A stretch of 64,000 nt of DNA, taken from NCBI RefSeq assembly GCF_030684185.1, contig NZ_JAUXOY010000014.1, positions 528,001 to 592,000 of the forward strand, in the 5' to 3' direction. The position numbers were made by a program, and so were the translations under genes. Positions 8,105 to 20,083 of this stretch are shown here, one piece after another. Origin of the DNA: Methylotenera sp. GTDB taxonomy: Bacteria > Pseudomonadota > Gammaproteobacteria > Burkholderiales > Methylophilaceae. Every line of letters begins with the position of its first letter. Position 1 is the first letter of the stretch. The notes under the pieces are model-generated. The model did no database searches. It saw only the letters and a list, made by a program, of their open reading frames with translations, and had not been told where the DNA came from.

Positions 8105-8863
8105 TTACTTGCCTTTTGCGGGCTGTTTAACATCAAATGCGGATGCAACTTCTTCGTCACTAACTACGTCATCACTTAGCGCTTTTAACTGAAGGGCCAT
8201 TTCGGCTAGTTGGGCATCTTGAACTGCGTTACGCTCCAGCAGTGATTGCAGTGCTTTAGACATTGCTTCATGATTAAATTTATCATTATCATCAATCACC
8301 GCGTAAGCGGTAAAGCTTGTGCTTTTATTAACATTTTCTTTGTTGGTTTTTTCTTCCTCTAAAATACGTGCAGGAATTCCAACTGCGGTTGCATTGGCAG
8401 GCACGTCTTTCACCACTACGGCATTGGAGCCAATTTTCGCACCAGTGCCAACCGTAATCGGACCAAGCACTTTTGCGCCAGCGCCAATTACCACGCCATT
8501 TTCCAGCGTAGGGTGACGTTTACCTTTGTTCCATGAAGTGCCACCTAGCGTTACCCCGTGGTACAGCGTGCAGTCATCACCAATCACGGCTGTTTCACCA
8601 ATCACAACACCCATGCCATGGTCGATAAACACGCGTCGGCCAATGGTGGCGCCTGGGTGAATTTCAATACCTGTAAGCCATCGGCCTATATGTGAATTAA
8701 AACGCGCAAGCCAGTATAAATTTTGCTGCCACAGCCAGTGAGAGAAGCGATGCATTAATAAAGCATGTACACCCGGGTAGGTCGTGAGTATTTCCCAGTG
8801 TGTTCTGGCGGCTGGATCGCGATCAAACACAATGGCGATATCTTCTTTAACGTGATCAAACAT
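8105..8863 (-). CDS. cysE: Serine O-acetyltransferase
   Basis: Acetylates L-serine with acetyl-CoA to O-acetylserine, the committed step to cysteine, which is the sulfur source used by the adjacent desulfurases. It has 252 aa. An N-terminal helical domain ([16 protein letters not shown]) is followed by the left-handed hexapeptide-repeat helix with the catalytic [10 protein letters not shown] and YHGVTLGGT motifs, ending in [14 protein letters not shown]. The roughly 75-residue tail after that is long and probably disordered or helical. The start is 4 nt after the trmJ stop. The trmJ-cysE-iscR order is conserved in relatives, but a MITE-like element now separates cysE from iscR. Confidence 0.95.
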   Translation of the reverse strand: MFDHVKEDIAIVFDRDPAARTHWEILTTYPGVHALLMHRFSHWLWQQNLYWLARFNSHIGRWLTGIEIHPGATIGRRVFIDHGMGVVIGETAVIGDDCTLYHGVTLGGTSWNKGKRHPTLENGVVIGAGAKVLGPITVGTGAKIGSNAVVVKDVPANATAVGIPARILEEEKTNKENVNKSTSFTAYAVIDDNDKFNHEAMSKALQSLLERNAVQDAQLAEMALQLKALSDDVVSDEEVASAFDVKQPAKGK

Positions 8864-8867
8864 AGTG

Positions 8868-9629
8868 TTAGTACTTGTCGTGTTTTCTAGGGGTAACGGT
8901 TAATGTAAGTATGCCACGTAACAGGTTTACTTCTTCTTTTTCTAATCGAACTCTTGCGTAAATACGTCTTAAGCGTTCCATTAGCTTTTTAGGTGCGGCA
9001 GGGTTTAAATAGCCGATATGCAGCAAGGTTTCTTCCAAATGAGCGTAAAATCCTTCCAGACTATCAATGGTGGCATATTCTGGCATTGCATTTGGGCTAA
9101 TCGTGTTTTCATCAAGCGCCGCCATTCTAAGTTCGTAGCACATAATCTGCACGGCAGCGGCTAAGTTAAGCGATGAATATTCAGGATTAGCTTGAATCAT
9201 TGCCAGCATTTGACAGTGATCTAGCTCGGCATTGGATAAGCCGCTCATCTCCGTACCAAATACCAAAGCAACAGGTTGCGTTGCGGCGATTTCTATCGCT
9301 TTTGTAGCGGCTGTTCGTACATTGACCAATTCGTGAGACAAGCCACGTTTACGTGCACTTAACCCTATTGCAAAAGCGCAACCAGTCAGCGCTTCAGCTA
9401 AAGTTTCAGTCACCACTGCATTTTCCAGTAAGTCTGCTGCACCTGTAGATAATGCCGTTGCATGTGCATCCGGAAAACTATCTGGCTTGACCAGATATAG
9501 CTGACTAATCCCCATTGTTTTCATGGCGCGCGCCGCTGAACCAATGTTGCCAGGATGGCTGGTTTGGCATAACACCACACGAAAATTGTGTAATGTGTGT
9601 AATTTTGTTGAATCTAATTTTGAAGTCAT
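8868..9629 (-). CDS. trmJ: tRNA (cytidine/uridine-32 2'-O-)-methyltransferase
   Basis: SPOUT-class SAM-dependent enzyme that 2'-O-methylates position 32 of certain tRNAs. It has 253 aa. The N-terminal RNA-binding motif appears as [17 protein letters not shown], and the SAM-binding knot is formed by [15 protein letters not shown] and the [20 protein letters not shown] stretch. The C-terminal helical part is typical of TrmJ. It leads the cysE group on the minus strand and is divergent from suhB across 142 bp. Confidence 0.93.
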   Translation of the reverse strand: MTSKLDSTKLHTLHNFRVVLCQTSHPGNIGSAARAMKTMGISQLYLVKPDSFPDAHATALSTGAADLLENAVVTETLAEALTGCAFAIGLSARKRGLSHELVNVRTAATKAIEIAATQPVALVFGTEMSGLSNAELDHCQMLAMIQANPEYSSLNLAAAVQIMCYELRMAALDENTISPNAMPEYATIDSLEGFYAHLEETLLHIGYLNPAAPKKLMERLRRIYARVRLEKEEVNLLRGILTLTVTPRKHDKY

Positions 9630-9771
9630 ATGTTCAAGTCACGGTAATAACCGTTAAAATGCTATTTTATCAGTTCTTTAACACGACTTTAAAATTAGAT
9701 TTTTTATATGCATAGTTTTTGCATAGTAAATATCTGATATAAGTAAAGCACCTACACAGATTCGAGAAAAT

Positions 9772-10578
9772 ATGCATCCTATGCTATCAAACGCAGTGAA
9801 AGCTGCACGCCGCGCTGGCAGTATTATTACACGTGCCTCAGAGGATATTGGTTCACTCAAGATTCAAACCAAAACCTATAATGACTTTGTGACCGAGGTC
9901 GATAAAGCGGCTGAGTATGCCATTATTGATACGCTTAAAGAGCTGTATCCAACCCATGGATTTTTAGGTGAGGAAAGTGGTGAATCCAATATTGATGCAG
10001 ATTTCATTTGGATTATTGACCCCTTAGACGGTACTACAAACTTCTTGCATGGTCTTCCGCAATACTGCATTTCAATTGCATTGCAGGAACGTGGCGTGCT
10101 GACGCATGCTGTGGTATACGACCCTAACAGAAATGATTTATTTACGGCTACCAAAGGTCGCGGCGCATTTCTGAATGATAAGCGCATTCGCGTGACGCAG
10201 CGCACTAAGCTACAAGAGTCTATTATCGGGACAGGTTTTCCGTTTCGTGATTTTACGCACTTAGATACATATTTAGACATGTTAAAAGACATGATTAAAA
10301 AAACCACAGGGATACGTCGTCCTGGTTCTGCGGCCTTGGATTTAGCCTATGTTGCTGCTGGTTGGTATGACGGCTTCTGGGAAATTGGCCTATCTACTTG
10401 GGATATTGCAGCAGGTGGCTTGATCGTACAAGAAGCAGGTGGCATTGTAGGTGACTTTGAGGGCAATGAATCGTGGCTTAAAACTGGTAATATTGTCGCA
10501 GCCAATCCAAAAGTATTTGCGCAAATGTTACAAACTTTAAGTCCGCACGTGACTGAAGATTTAAAGACACCGAAATAA
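9772..10578 (+). CDS. suhB: Inositol-1-monophosphatase family protein SuhB
   Basis: Mg-dependent phosphatase acting on inositol monophosphate and related substrates; in E. coli SuhB also acts in rRNA transcription antitermination. It has 268 aa. Metal-binding motifs are visible: GEESG, then [15 protein letters not shown] around residues 83-97, and [15 protein letters not shown] near residue 210. GAGAAAAT precedes the ATG. Two bases separate its stop codon from the next ORF, so the three genes up to mutS look cotranscribed. Confidence 0.93.
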   Translation: MHPMLSNAVKAARRAGSIITRASEDIGSLKIQTKTYNDFVTEVDKAAEYAIIDTLKELYPTHGFLGEESGESNIDADFIWIIDPLDGTTNFLHGLPQYCISIALQERGVLTHAVVYDPNRNDLFTATKGRGAFLNDKRIRVTQRTKLQESIIGTGFPFRDFTHLDTYLDMLKDMIKKTTGIRRPGSAALDLAYVAAGWYDGFWEIGLSTWDIAAGGLIVQEAGGIVGDFEGNESWLKTGNIVAANPKVFAQMLQTLSPHVTEDLKTPK

Positions 10579-10580
10579 AC

Positions 10581-12629
10581 ATGATAGAACAGGTGTTTGA
10601 GCGGTATGCGAATGACGTTCATCGCTCACCGCAGTTAACAGCTAATTTTGTTGCAAATTTAATTGCAGAAATTAGACCGCCGAAACCATATCAGGTGGAG
10701 GCGGCGGTTAAGGCGATTCAGGCACTCTGTTATTTGCTTAATAATGACCCGCAAAAAACAAGACTATTGCGTGAGGCAATACTCAAGCTGTTAAGCGAGC
10801 ATAACCCCATCTCATTATTTGTCGTTGCACGCCATTCTGCATTTTCTGGGTTTTTTACCGAAATGCGCCGACGTATCTCGCATAAGTTTTTACCGGAAGC
10901 GATTGATACTTCTTATCTAATTGATTTATTTGCACTTTTTTTCACTAAGTCTAGCGATGAGTTGTGGGTTTTGGCTGTGCCAGATAGCGTTTGGGAACAG
11001 CTAATCATTGCAATCCGTTTTGAGGATGCTTCTACTAATGTTACGGAACCATGCCGCCAGAACTTGTTAGAAGCTACGCAAGTGTTGTCGTATCGGATTG
11101 CCGCATTGGGTCTGGAGCCGGAACTCTTACGAAATCATCCAGAGCTTGAGCAGCATAGCTCACCTTTTATTACGCAGCATACAGAGCTGGCAGAGTATTT
11201 AGCTTCATCTGGCAATACAGTCTTTAATGCAACTACCAATCTTGATGTTGTTGCCAGTGATGTTGCCAGCGAAGATGTTGCTGATATTAAACATATTTTG
11301 GTGATGCTGGATCAATGTAACAACATCATTAGCAAAATTAGGCGAAATAGCACGCAAACTGGTACTAGTATTCAACTCACTCTTCTGTTGCAGCGCATGT
11401 CGCAGCAAATTAGTCGTTTAGAAACACTGCTCAATATTATTGATCATTTAAATTGCGGTAAAACTGCAAATGTTGAAGTGGTGCAGTTATTTAAAGCGCT
11501 TGTTTACAGTGAATGCCATAAGAATGACGTCCATGAACACTGGCAAGAAAACATGGAGCTGATGGCGTTACGTGTGACGGAAAATGCAAGTCGCACGGGT
11601 GAGCATTATATTACCGAAAATCGTAGCGATTATTTTGCGCTAATGCGATCCGCGATGGGGGCGGGTGTGATTGTAGGGATAATGGCAATGATTAAAATTC
11701 TGTTTGCCAAGCAGCACTTAGCACCATTAACAGAGGCTATTTTATTCAGCCTGAATTATGGACTAGGTTTCATATTAATTCATATCTTGCATTTTACCGT
11801 AGCCACTAAGCAACCAGCAATGACAGCGGCGGCTATCGCGGCCAGTATTGATGCAAGTGATGGTAAGTCGAGGGGGATGGATAATTTAGTTGCGATGATT
11901 GCCTGCACCATGCGTAGCCAAATGGCCGCAATTTTTGGCAATGTAGTGTTGGCGATTCCTATCGCCATGTTGATTGCTTGGGGTACCTACTACTTCAGTG
12001 GTCAGCATTTTGTCAGCCCGGAAAAAGCACGCCACTTATTGGCGGATATTGATCCAATCAATAGCGGAGCTTTATTTTACGCGGCTATCGCGGGTGTTTG
12101 TTTGTTTTTATCCGGATTAATCGCTGGGTATCATGATAATTTAGCGGTGTATAACAAAATTCCACAGCGTTTACGCGCTTTAAATTGGTTGCAAAAATTA
12201 CTTGGTGTGGCGAGATTAGACCGCATCGCTAATTACATTGAAAATAATCTGGGTGCGCTAGCAGGTAACTTTTACTTTGGCTGTTTATTGGGCGGCATGG
12301 CAGCAATCGGCGTGTTGTTTGGCTTGCCATTTGATATTCGGCATATTACATTTTCATCGGCTTTTGTTGGATTTTCTATGGTTGGACTGGACTTTATGCT
12401 TAGTTGGCAAGCTGTGTTATTTGCCGGGTTAGGTTTGGTGCTAATAGGCATTGTGAATCTCGCTGTTAGCTTTGGCTTGGCTTTGTATGTGGCGATGAAG
12501 TCGCGTAAAGTGCGCTTTAAACAATGGCGTTTATTATTGGGTAATCTAGCGTCTAGGCTGAATCAGCATCCAGGTGAATTCATCCTGCCACCTCAAAAAA
12601 GTCCGATTGATAACCTTACTGAAAAATGA
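10581..12629 (+). CDS. COG4389-type membrane protein (annotated in relatives as site-specific recombinase Gcr)
   Basis: 682 aa. The first half is soluble and helical. From about residue 355 to 650 there are several hydrophobic segments (for example [71 protein letters not shown]), so it is a polytopic inner-membrane protein. Homologues carry the name site-specific recombinase after a gonococcal gene, but no serine or tyrosine recombinase motif is visible and the topology argues against DNA recombination. It lies 2 nt after suhB and overlaps mutS by 4 nt. Its role is unknown. Confidence 0.8.
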   Translation: MIEQVFERYANDVHRSPQLTANFVANLIAEIRPPKPYQVEAAVKAIQALCYLLNNDPQKTRLLREAILKLLSEHNPISLFVVARHSAFSGFFTEMRRRISHKFLPEAIDTSYLIDLFALFFTKSSDELWVLAVPDSVWEQLIIAIRFEDASTNVTEPCRQNLLEATQVLSYRIAALGLEPELLRNHPELEQHSSPFITQHTELAEYLASSGNTVFNATTNLDVVASDVASEDVADIKHILVMLDQCNNIISKIRRNSTQTGTSIQLTLLLQRMSQQISRLETLLNIIDHLNCGKTANVEVVQLFKALVYSECHKNDVHEHWQENMELMALRVTENASRTGEHYITENRSDYFALMRSAMGAGVIVGIMAMIKILFAKQHLAPLTEAILFSLNYGLGFILIHILHFTVATKQPAMTAAAIAASIDASDGKSRGMDNLVAMIACTMRSQMAAIFGNVVLAIPIAMLIAWGTYYFSGQHFVSPEKARHLLADIDPINSGALFYAAIAGVCLFLSGLIAGYHDNLAVYNKIPQRLRALNWLQKLLGVARLDRIANYIENNLGALAGNFYFGCLLGGMAAIGVLFGLPFDIRHITFSSAFVGFSMVGLDFMLSWQAVLFAGLGLVLIGIVNLAVSFGLALYVAMKSRKVRFKQWRLLLGNLASRLNQHPGEFILPPQKSPIDNLTEK

Positions 12630-15244
12630 GCGATATACAAAATCAGTTGGATGCCGATCAAGCCTCCTCTCATCCTGCAACCGCTAGTCATACCCCAATG
12701 ATGCGCCAGTATCTCGGCTTAAAAGCACAGCATCCAGACATGTTGTTGTTTTATCGCATGGGCGATTTTTACGAGCTGTTTTTTGAAGATGCTGAAAAAG
12801 CTTCGCGTTTACTTGGCATCACGCTGACGCATCGCGGCAGTAGCAATGGCCAGCCCATTAAAATGGCGGGTGTGCCGTATCATGCGGTTGAACAGTATTT
12901 GGCGAAGCTCGCCAAACTGGGTGAGGCAGTTGCGATATGCGAGCAAGTGGGCGACCCTGCAACCAGTAAAGGCCCGGTCGACAGGCAGGTAGCGCGTATT
13001 CTGACACCAGGCACTTTAACTGATACTGCATTATTAGATGCGTCGCGCGACAATCAGTTATTAAGCATCTTTCAGTCAGACGGCGTGATTGGCTTAGCGC
13101 GTTTAAATTTAGCGTCCGGCACATTTATTCTGAGTGAAATTGCTATCGGTTTGTTAGGCCAGGAAATTGAACGCATCGCGCCTAGCGAAATTTTATTGGC
13201 CGATGATTTTCAGCATGCCGCCATAAATCTTTGTAAAGTAGCGAAAAAACGCTTAAGTCCTTGGCAGTTTGATTTTGACAGTGGCTTTAAAACACTGACC
13301 AAGCAACTTGATACTTATGACTTGAATGGTTTTGGTTGTGCTAGTCTTAATCCAGCTATTTGTGCAGCTGGTGCTTTGTTAGATTATGTCAAGCATACGC
13401 AACGGACTGCATTGCCGCATATCAATGCGATTAGCGTCGAGGTAACGAGTGCCTACGTTCAGCTGGATGCAGCTACGCGTCGCAATTTAGAGATTGATGT
13501 TACTTTGCGCGGTGAGGCTGCTCCCACACTATATTCGCTGCTCAATACCACTCAAACAGCAATGGGCGCAAGGCTATTGCGGCATTGGCTACATCACCCT
13601 CTGCAAGATAGAAACTTTGTATTGAAGCGCCATGAGGCAATTGCTGAGCTGATTCAGGAGGGGGTTTATTCGCCGCTGACTCAAATACTTAAAGCGATTG
13701 GTGATATTGAACGCATTACGGCACGCATTGCCTTAAAGACGGCAAGGCCACGCGATTTATCTGGGTTAACCGCAAGTTTGCAGCAGTTACCGTTATTACA
13801 AGCGCAGTTGCTAAATTCGCAAACCAGTTTGTTGCAAACATTAGGGTCTAGCTTAACACCGTCTAATGCCGTGGTGAGTTTGCTTACAGCGGCCATTAAA
13901 CCTGAGCCAAGTACGGTATTGCGTGAAGGCGGTGTAATCGCAGATGGATATGATGCAGAGTTGGATGAGTTGCGTGTTCTGCAAAATAATCACGGTGAGT
14001 TTTTATTGCAGTATGAAGTACTTGAAAAAGAACGTACGGGCATTGCAAACCTAAAAGTAGAGTACAACAGTGTACATGGCTTTTACATTGAAATGAGCCG
14101 CACCCAATCGGAAAGCGCTCCTACAGAATATAGGCGTCGTCAAACACTTAAAAACGTAGAGCGATTTATTACGCCAGAACTCAAAGCCTTTGAAGATAAA
14201 GTGCTGAGCGCGAACGACCGTGCTTTAGCGCGTGAAAAGATGCTGTACGCTGAAGTGCTAGAGCAATTAGCGCCCCATATTGCTGGCCTGCAAGCCAATG
14301 CTGGAGCGGTTGCCAGCCTGGATGTTTTATGTTGCTTCTCTGAACGGGCAGTCACGCTGAAATATGTAGCGCCGCAATTTACGACTGAAGCCGGAATTCA
14401 AATCGTGAATGGCCGTCACCCAGTGGTAGAAAATATTTCGCAGCCATTTGTAGCTAATGATGTGAATTTAAACCCGTATCGTCAGCTATTGCTGATTACC
14501 GGCCCCAATATGGGTGGTAAGTCCACTTTTATGCGGCAAACTGCCTTAATTGTATTGCTGGCGCATTGCGGTTGCTATGTACCAGCATCTTCTGCGAATA
14601 TTGGCAATATTGATCGCATCATGACGCGAATAGGCGCTTCTGACGATTTGGCTGGTGGCCGTTCGACTTTTATGGTGGAGATGACTGAAACTGCCAATAT
14701 TTTGCATAATGCCACTGATAAAAGCTTAGTGCTTTTAGATGAAATTGGGCGTGGTACCTCAACGTTTGATGGCTTAAGTCTGGCTTGGGCGGTGGCGAAA
14801 CAACTACTCGAAAAGAATCGCAGTTACACATTGTTTGCTACACATTATTTTGAGCTTACACGCATTGTCGATGAATTCAAACATGCGGCTAATGTTCATC
14901 TGGATGCGGTTGAGCATGGCCCGGAGAATAATAAGGCTATTGTGTTTATGCATAAGGTAGAAGAGGGCGCAGCCAATCAAAGTTATGGTTTGCAAGTGGC
15001 GCAATTAGCTGGCATTCCGAGGTCTGTAGTCGCTGCAGCTAAGCGAAAACTATTTCAATTAGAGCGTAATCAGGTCGCTGAAAATACTTCACAGCCAGAT
15101 ATGTTTATCACTCATGAGCTGGTGGCCGAAATACCGATTCACCCTGTGCTTAGAGAGCTGGAAACAATGCAAGCTGATGATTTAACGCCTAAACAAGCAC
15201 TAGATTTTTTATATAAACTTAAAGATTTAATTAATAAGGATTGA
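12626..15244 (+). CDS. mutS: DNA mismatch repair protein MutS
   Basis: Recognises base mismatches and small loops and recruits MutL. It has 872 aa (E. coli 853). The mismatch-binding Phe-x-Glu motif is in [15 protein letters not shown] near residue 47. The ATPase domain carries Walker [10 protein letters not shown] at about 626-634, [14 protein letters not shown], and Walker [17 protein letters not shown], followed by THYFEL. The ATG overlaps the preceding stop (ATGA). An intrinsic terminator follows directly. Confidence 0.97.
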   Translation: MSDIQNQLDADQASSHPATASHTPMMRQYLGLKAQHPDMLLFYRMGDFYELFFEDAEKASRLLGITLTHRGSSNGQPIKMAGVPYHAVEQYLAKLAKLGEAVAICEQVGDPATSKGPVDRQVARILTPGTLTDTALLDASRDNQLLSIFQSDGVIGLARLNLASGTFILSEIAIGLLGQEIERIAPSEILLADDFQHAAINLCKVAKKRLSPWQFDFDSGFKTLTKQLDTYDLNGFGCASLNPAICAAGALLDYVKHTQRTALPHINAISVEVTSAYVQLDAATRRNLEIDVTLRGEAAPTLYSLLNTTQTAMGARLLRHWLHHPLQDRNFVLKRHEAIAELIQEGVYSPLTQILKAIGDIERITARIALKTARPRDLSGLTASLQQLPLLQAQLLNSQTSLLQTLGSSLTPSNAVVSLLTAAIKPEPSTVLREGGVIADGYDAELDELRVLQNNHGEFLLQYEVLEKERTGIANLKVEYNSVHGFYIEMSRTQSESAPTEYRRRQTLKNVERFITPELKAFEDKVLSANDRALAREKMLYAEVLEQLAPHIAGLQANAGAVASLDVLCCFSERAVTLKYVAPQFTTEAGIQIVNGRHPVVENISQPFVANDVNLNPYRQLLLITGPNMGGKSTFMRQTALIVLLAHCGCYVPASSANIGNIDRIMTRIGASDDLAGGRSTFMVEMTETANILHNATDKSLVLLDEIGRGTSTFDGLSLAWAVAKQLLEKNRSYTLFATHYFELTRIVDEFKHAANVHLDAVEHGPENNKAIVFMHKVEEGAANQSYGLQVAQLAGIPRSVVAAAKRKLFQLERNQVAENTSQPDMFITHELVAEIPIHPVLRELETMQADDLTPKQALDFLYKLKDLINKD

Positions 15245-15267
15245 ATCAATCAGGTTTCAACCCCAAT

Positions 15268-15298
15268 AAAAAAGCACTCAAAAACTGAGTGCTTTTTT
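15268..15298. terminator. Bidirectional intrinsic terminator between mutS and slyD
   Basis: AAAAAAGCACTCA (15268-15280) pairs perfectly with TGAGTGCTTTTTT (15286-15298) across a 5-nt loop, giving a T-run on both strands. It serves the convergent mutS and slyD genes. Confidence 0.92.
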
Positions 15299-15318
15299 GT
15301 ATTAGCAGTGCTGGTATT

Positions 15319-15798
15319 TTAGTGATGATGGCCACCAGCGCCATGTACATGCTGGTGTGTTACTTCTTCTTTGTTGGCGGCACGCACAGCGGTAATGGTT
15401 GCGCTAAATATCACGCGCTCACCAGCCCATGGGTGGTTGCCATCAACAATCACTTTGCCGTCTGCGATTTCTGTCACAGTATATAAAATCACTTCGCCAG
15501 TTTCGTCCTCGCCTTCAAATTGCATGCCGACTTTTAAATCAGCTGCTGGGAATGCATTTGCAGGTTCAATTTGAACCAACTCTTCGTCATATTCACCAAA
15601 AGCATCGGCTGGCTGTAAATCAACAATCACAACGTCACCGATATTTTTACCATGCATGGCTTCTTCTACTTTCGGGAAAATATTGTCGTAACCGCCGTGT
15701 AAATATGCCACTGGATCTGCGCTAGATTCCAGCACATTGCCATCAGCATCTTTAAGTTCGTAAGTCATTGTTACTACGGTGTTCATTGCAATTTGCAT
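15319..15798 (-). CDS. slyD: FKBP-type peptidyl-prolyl isomerase SlyD
   Basis: Prolyl isomerase and chaperone with a metal-binding tail, linked in other bacteria to nickel delivery and folding. It has 159 aa. The FKBP domain (LKDADGNVLESS) is interrupted by an IF chaperone domain (PADAFGEYDEELVQIEP...), as in SlyD. The C-terminus ends in a histidine-rich tail (HQHVHGAGGHHH), shorter and less cysteine-rich than the E. coli one. AAGGA about 8 nt before the first ATG supports this start over Met5. Confidence 0.92.
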   Translation of the reverse strand: MQIAMNTVVTMTYELKDADGNVLESSADPVAYLHGGYDNIFPKVEEAMHGKNIGDVVIVDLQPADAFGEYDEELVQIEPANAFPAADLKVGMQFEGEDETGEVILYTVTEIADGKVIVDGNHPWAGERVIFSATITAVRAANKEEVTHQHVHGAGGHHH

Positions 15799-15921
15799 GA
15801 TGCTATCCTTATTCTAAGCTAAAGTTCTAAATCAAAGTTTGTAAAATTTTATGGATATAATTTTAATCTATTTTAGATATTCACTAAAATATTAAGCGAA
15901 TTTATTTTTAATTACTAAACA

Positions 15922-17538
15922 TTAACGACCTCTACCGCCGCTTCTATGTGTGCTGTTCGGGTTGGTATTGGTTCTGCCAGCGTTACCACGACTTTCACTT
16001 GGACGTGTTGTATTTTGCCGATTTGGCTGGTGACGGCTAGGGCTTGGCGGTACAAATAGAGCTGGTTGCGGCATTGCCTGATGACGGGCCGCTTCAGACA
16101 TATTCTTTGTGCTTATATTTTGTGCAGGCTTTTGTGTGTTTCCTTGCGCTGGGCGTCCTTCATTAATCTGCGCGGTTTGGTTTCTACTTTGGCCATTACG
16201 TTGTCCATTGCCTCTGTTCTGATTGCGTCCAGCATTTGGGTTTGCAGCACTGCCCTCAGTATTAGATGGCGCATGTGCTTTACGCTGCTGACCTTGGCCG
16301 TGCCCGCGCGGCGGTCTGCCATGCGGTTGAGTAGAACGTGGCGCATCAGGCTCAGGGTTTGCATTTGGCGTAAAACCCTCTACATGTACCTTAGGAATCT
16401 CACGTTTAATCAGCTTTTCAATATCTTTCAGTAACTTCAATTCTTCACGGTCAACCAGTGAAACCGCTGCACCGCTACTACCTGCGCGACCAGTTCGGCC
16501 GATACGGTGCACATAATCTTCTGGCACATTTGGCAATTCGAAATTCACAACTTGCGGCAATTGGTCAATATCCAAGCCGCGTGCGGCAATGTCAGTTGCT
16601 ACCAGTACGCGCATACTGCCATCTTTAAATTGCGCTAATGCTTTGGTACGTGCGCCTTGGCTTTTGTTGCCGTGAATTGCAGCGGCCTGAATGTCATCTT
16701 TAACCAGTTTTTCTGCTAAACGATTCGCCCCATGTTTAGTGCGGGTAAATATCAGCACTTGCTTCCAGTCGTTTTGCTTAATCAGGTGACTCATTAAGTC
16801 ACGTTTATGACCTTGTGCGACCATATGTACGGTCTGCTCAACCAATTCAGATGCGGTATTGCGGCGCGCCACTTCAACAAAGCCGGGGTTGTGTAACAAT
16901 CCGTCGGCCAAGGCTTTAATTTCGTCCGAGAATGTGGCAGAGAACAGCAGGTTTTGTCGTTGCTTAGGCAACATCGCGAGAATTTTTTTGATGTCGCGTA
17001 TAAAGCCCATGTCTAACATTCTATCGGCTTCATCAAGCACTAAAATCTCAACACCTGACAAATCTACATTTTTTTGGTTAGCATGATCAAGTAAGCGGCC
17101 AGGTGTGGCGACCAGAATATCCAGCGGTTTTTTCAAGCGTGCAATTTGCGGATTAGCGTTCACGCCACCAAAAATCACGGTTGAAGTCAGCGGCAAATAT
17201 TTACCATAGGTTTTTACCGACTCTTCAATCTGTGCCGCCAGTTCACGCGTAGGGGTGAGCATTAAACAGCGGGGGCGGCCTTTAGCGACTTCGGATAAAG
17301 GTTTTTGGCTGAGTAAATGCAAAATTGGCAAGGTAAAACCAGCGGTTTTGCCCGTACCTGTTTGCGCGCCTGCCAGTAAGTCGCCACCGCTTAATACTTG
17401 CGGTATCGCTTTAGACTGAATGGGGGTTGGTGTTGTGTAACCCGCGTCGTTAATAGCACGCAAAATCGGTTCGGATAAGCCTAACTCGTTAAAGTTAAGT
17501 GGCCTATGTTCAATAGGCACAATGGTTTCAATTGTCAA
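15922..17538 (-). CDS. rhlE: DEAD-box ATP-dependent RNA helicase RhlE
   Basis: RNA helicase of the RhlE group, acting in RNA remodelling, ribosome assembly or decay. It has 538 aa. Visible motifs are the Q motif ([12 protein letters not shown]...TPTPIQ), motif I AQTGTGKT at 58-65, PTRELA, TPGR, DEAD at 169-172, SAT, and the C-terminal [10 protein letters not shown]. From about residue 390 the tail is low-complexity, rich in Asn, Gln, Arg, Pro and Gly, as is usual for RNA-binding tails in this group. The start codon appears to be TTG, with GGAG 7 nt upstream; no ATG is available there. Confidence 0.93.
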   Translation of the reverse strand: MTIETIVPIEHRPLNFNELGLSEPILRAINDAGYTTPTPIQSKAIPQVLSGGDLLAGAQTGTGKTAGFTLPILHLLSQKPLSEVAKGRPRCLMLTPTRELAAQIEESVKTYGKYLPLTSTVIFGGVNANPQIARLKKPLDILVATPGRLLDHANQKNVDLSGVEILVLDEADRMLDMGFIRDIKKILAMLPKQRQNLLFSATFSDEIKALADGLLHNPGFVEVARRNTASELVEQTVHMVAQGHKRDLMSHLIKQNDWKQVLIFTRTKHGANRLAEKLVKDDIQAAAIHGNKSQGARTKALAQFKDGSMRVLVATDIAARGLDIDQLPQVVNFELPNVPEDYVHRIGRTGRAGSSGAAVSLVDREELKLLKDIEKLIKREIPKVHVEGFTPNANPEPDAPRSTQPHGRPPRGHGQGQQRKAHAPSNTEGSAANPNAGRNQNRGNGQRNGQSRNQTAQINEGRPAQGNTQKPAQNISTKNMSEAARHQAMPQPALFVPPSPSRHQPNRQNTTRPSESRGNAGRTNTNPNSTHRSGGRGR

Positions 17539-17776
17539 TGTATAGCTCCAGCTTGGGTGTAAGCCGACCTATTACTTATGAAGCAACACCAATCGAGGAA
17601 GGCAAATGTAATAATCATTCAAGTGATTTGAAAATCAAGAAGATTAAGGTAATGAGACCGCTACGCTGATTGGTTGGCATAGGGTTTTGATATTTCGTGC
17701 CTAGTATTATACGGAAGATTGCAATTAAAGCTAGTTTTGTATTTTGCAGGGTAATTACAATTAGACTAAAACACAG
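17539..17776 (-). promoter_or_regulatory. rhlE leader with a TATAAT -10 element
   Basis: 238 bp without a gene. On the minus strand a perfect TATAAT lies at 17706-17711, which would start transcription near 17699 and leave a 5' leader of about 160 nt before the TTG start. No good -35 is seen. Long leaders occur on cold-induced helicase mRNAs, but no cold-shock motif was recognised here. Confidence 0.4.
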
Positions 17777-18274
17777 CTAATGTGTATGCTGGCGGCGCCA
17801 ATCCCAAGGGGAAACTGGATAATCATCTGCCCAAAGCCCCAGCCTTTTTACACGCGCATCGATTTCAGCTTGGTAAATTTCTGCATCTATGGAATATCTC
17901 GTGTAATTCCAAGCCAAGCCTTGTTCGACCAAGTAAAGGCTAGCATCAATATGGTTGCATTGCAGCCTGCCTAATGAGCGATGGTATTTATCTTTGGCAA
18001 TAACCTCAGTGGTGACGAGGATGTCATTACCCTGGCAAAGCTTAATAAGCGCACGGCGTGACTTTAGGCTGTAGTTCTGGTTGCGCTCGGGCGCATCAAT
18101 TTCTGTAAGGCGGAGTTTGAAGTCATTTTTTTTGTTATTTGAGTTAATGGGTCTTAGTTTTACAGTGTCGCCATCATAAACGTAAACAACGGTGTATAAA
18201 GTTTCATCAGCATGGCTCGCTGAGGCGGTAAGCAAGCTAATAAAAATGAAGGCAAAGCAAAAGTTACGATTCAA
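17777..18274 (-). CDS. Exported thermonuclease-family nuclease
   Basis: Staphylococcal-nuclease-like Ca-dependent DNase/RNase, 165 aa. An N-terminal signal peptide (about residues 1-22, ending SASHA) suggests a periplasmic or secreted location. The SNase core is recognisable by [19 protein letters not shown] and the arginine-bearing KYHRSLGRL, with a C-terminal GLAWNY/LGLWADD region. The start codon is TTG, overlapping the nadB stop in a TTGA arrangement; no ATG exists in the protein. It probably depends on nadB for transcription. The substrate in vivo is unknown. Confidence 0.85.
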   Translation of the reverse strand: MNRNFCFAFIFISLLTASASHADETLYTVVYVYDGDTVKLRPINSNNKKNDFKLRLTEIDAPERNQNYSLKSRRALIKLCQGNDILVTTEVIAKDKYHRSLGRLQCNHIDASLYLVEQGLAWNYTRYSIDAEIYQAEIDARVKRLGLWADDYPVSPWDWRRQHTH

Positions 18275-19920
18275 TGTTGATGCTCGTTGCCATGCTCACG
18301 GTCTAGCAAGCTGTAATAATTCGATGGCTCCAGCACGGTGGGGATAGGCTCTAATTCAGCGTTTGGATGATCTTTGCTGTAATGTAAACCACGGCTTTCT
18401 TTGCGAGAAATGGCGCTTTCAACAATCAATTCGGCTACTTGTAGCAAATTCCGCAGCTCGATTAAATCGTTGCTGACTTTAAAATTGCTATAAAACTCAT
18501 GCACTTCATCACGCAGCATGTGAATGCGGTGCAACGCCCGGCTTAAGCGCTTGTCGGTGCGCACAATCCCCACGTAGTTCCACATAAAGCGGCGTAGCTC
18601 ATCCCACGTGTGCGTAATCAGTACTTCTTCGTCTGCGTCTGTCACGCGGCTTTCATCCCAATAGGGTAGCTGCGGCGAGGGTTTTGTGGGTTGGCTTAGA
18701 ATGTCTTCAGCGGCTGTTTTACCAAATATCAAACATTCAAGCAATGAGTTGCTAGCAAGACGGTTGGCACCATGTAAACCTGTGCACGCTGTTTCGCCAA
18801 TGGCGTACAAGTGTTTAATATCAGTACGCCCTTTATCGTCCGTCATTACGCCGCCGCAGGTGTAATGCGCGGCTGGTACTACCGGAATCGGTGTTTTACT
18901 GATATCAATGCCTAATTCTAAACAACGTCGATAAATATTGGGAAAATGTTCCTTGAGAAAAGCTAAAGGTTTGTCTGTAATATCCAAATAAACGCAGTCC
19001 AAGCCGCGTTTTTTCATTTCAAAGTCTATGGCGCGGGCAACGACATCGCGCGGGGCGAGCTCTTCACGGGGGTCATGTTCGGGCATGAATCTTGTGCCAT
19101 CAGGCAGTTTAAGCAGACCACCTTCGCCACGTACAGCTTCACTAATTAAAAAAGATTTAGCGTGCGGATGGAACAAACAAGTGGGATGAAATTGTATGAA
19201 TTCCATATTTGCAATGCGGCAACCTGCCCGCCATGCCATGGCAATGCCGTCACCAGTACTTACATCTGGATTGGTGGTATATAGGTATACCTTTCCTGCA
19301 CCGCCAGTGGCTAAAATGGTGTTTTGTGCTGCAATGGTAATGACTTTACCTGTATTTTTATCTAATACATAAGCGCCTAAGCAGGCGTTGTCGTCAGTAT
19401 TGTAATCAGTGGGTTGGAATTTTGTTTTTGCCATCTTACGCGTCGTAATCAAATCGACCGCAATATGATTTTCCATCAAAGTAATATTGGGATGCCGTTT
19501 TACTTTGTCTGATAACGTCATTTGTACCGCATGACCGGTAGCATCGGCTGCGTGAATAATGCGGCGGTGGCTATGACCGCCCTCGCGCGTTAAATGATAG
19601 CCGCTATTATCTTGGTCACGGGTAAAGCCTACGCCTTGTTCAATCAACCATTCAACGGCTTCTTTGGCATGTTCTGCCACCAATTTAGTAACGGCTTCAT
19701 CGCACAAGCCCGCGCCAGCAATCAGCGTATCTTGGATATGATTTTCTATGCTGTCATCATCATTTAATACCGCAGCAATCCCGCCCTGCGCCCAGTCACT
19801 GGCGGTGTCGTTAATGCAACGCTTGCTCACCAGGCAGACTTTTTTGTCTGCCGCCGTGCGCAGTGCAAGGGTCAACCCTGCAAGACCGCTTCCAATAATC
19901 AGGACATCAAATTGCTGCAT
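18271..19920 (-). CDS. nadB: L-aspartate oxidase
   Basis: FAD enzyme converting L-aspartate to iminoaspartate, the first step of de novo NAD synthesis. It has 549 aa. The FAD-binding [11 protein letters not shown] is at the N-terminus, followed by [13 protein letters not shown], the [18 protein letters not shown] segment, HPTCL and the C-terminal [12 protein letters not shown] motif. It is divergent from rpoE, the arrangement known from Gammaproteobacteria too, and overlaps the nuclease gene by 4 nt. It supplies the same pathway as nadE at 59.3 kb. Confidence 0.96.
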   Translation of the reverse strand: MQQFDVLIIGSGLAGLTLALRTAADKKVCLVSKRCINDTASDWAQGGIAAVLNDDDSIENHIQDTLIAGAGLCDEAVTKLVAEHAKEAVEWLIEQGVGFTRDQDNSGYHLTREGGHSHRRIIHAADATGHAVQMTLSDKVKRHPNITLMENHIAVDLITTRKMAKTKFQPTDYNTDDNACLGAYVLDKNTGKVITIAAQNTILATGGAGKVYLYTTNPDVSTGDGIAMAWRAGCRIANMEFIQFHPTCLFHPHAKSFLISEAVRGEGGLLKLPDGTRFMPEHDPREELAPRDVVARAIDFEMKKRGLDCVYLDITDKPLAFLKEHFPNIYRRCLELGIDISKTPIPVVPAAHYTCGGVMTDDKGRTDIKHLYAIGETACTGLHGANRLASNSLLECLIFGKTAAEDILSQPTKPSPQLPYWDESRVTDADEEVLITHTWDELRRFMWNYVGIVRTDKRLSRALHRIHMLRDEVHEFYSNFKVSNDLIELRNLLQVAELIVESAISRKESRGLHYSKDHPNAELEPIPTVLEPSNYYSLLDREHGNEHQH

Positions 19921-19971
19921 ATTTAAGGTGTGATTTCTGTTTTAAACTTTCAGTTGATAAATACACGCGCT

Positions 19972-20000
19972 GGAACTAATGAGAGTGTATCGCTGTCTTT
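19972..20000 (+). promoter_or_regulatory. Sigma-E-type promoter of the rpoE operon
   Basis: GGAACTA (19972-19978) and GTCTTT (19995-20000) are separated by 16 bp, close to the sigma-E consensus GGAACTT-N16-GTCTAA. Placed about 84 nt before the rpoE ATG it would give the autoregulation usual for rpoE operons. Confidence 0.6.
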
Positions 20001-20083
20001 ATAAAAGGCAATAGAGATACCTGACAAACGTAACAAAAAACTAGATTGTAATTTTGTATTGTTGTTAAGAGGAAAGCATAATT

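Noticed and set aside
7930-8160. 76-codon open frame over the iscR-cysE gap
   Set aside because: Runs across the MITE-like element and into cysE in another frame; explained by the repeat.
11640-12629. Mobile element based on the recombinase name of homologues
   Set aside because: The protein is a polytopic membrane protein without recombinase motifs and has no flanking repeats.
16066-16434. 122-codon open frame opposite the rhlE tail
   Set aside because: Arises from the low-complexity C-terminal tail of rhlE; no ribosome site and no plausible protein.
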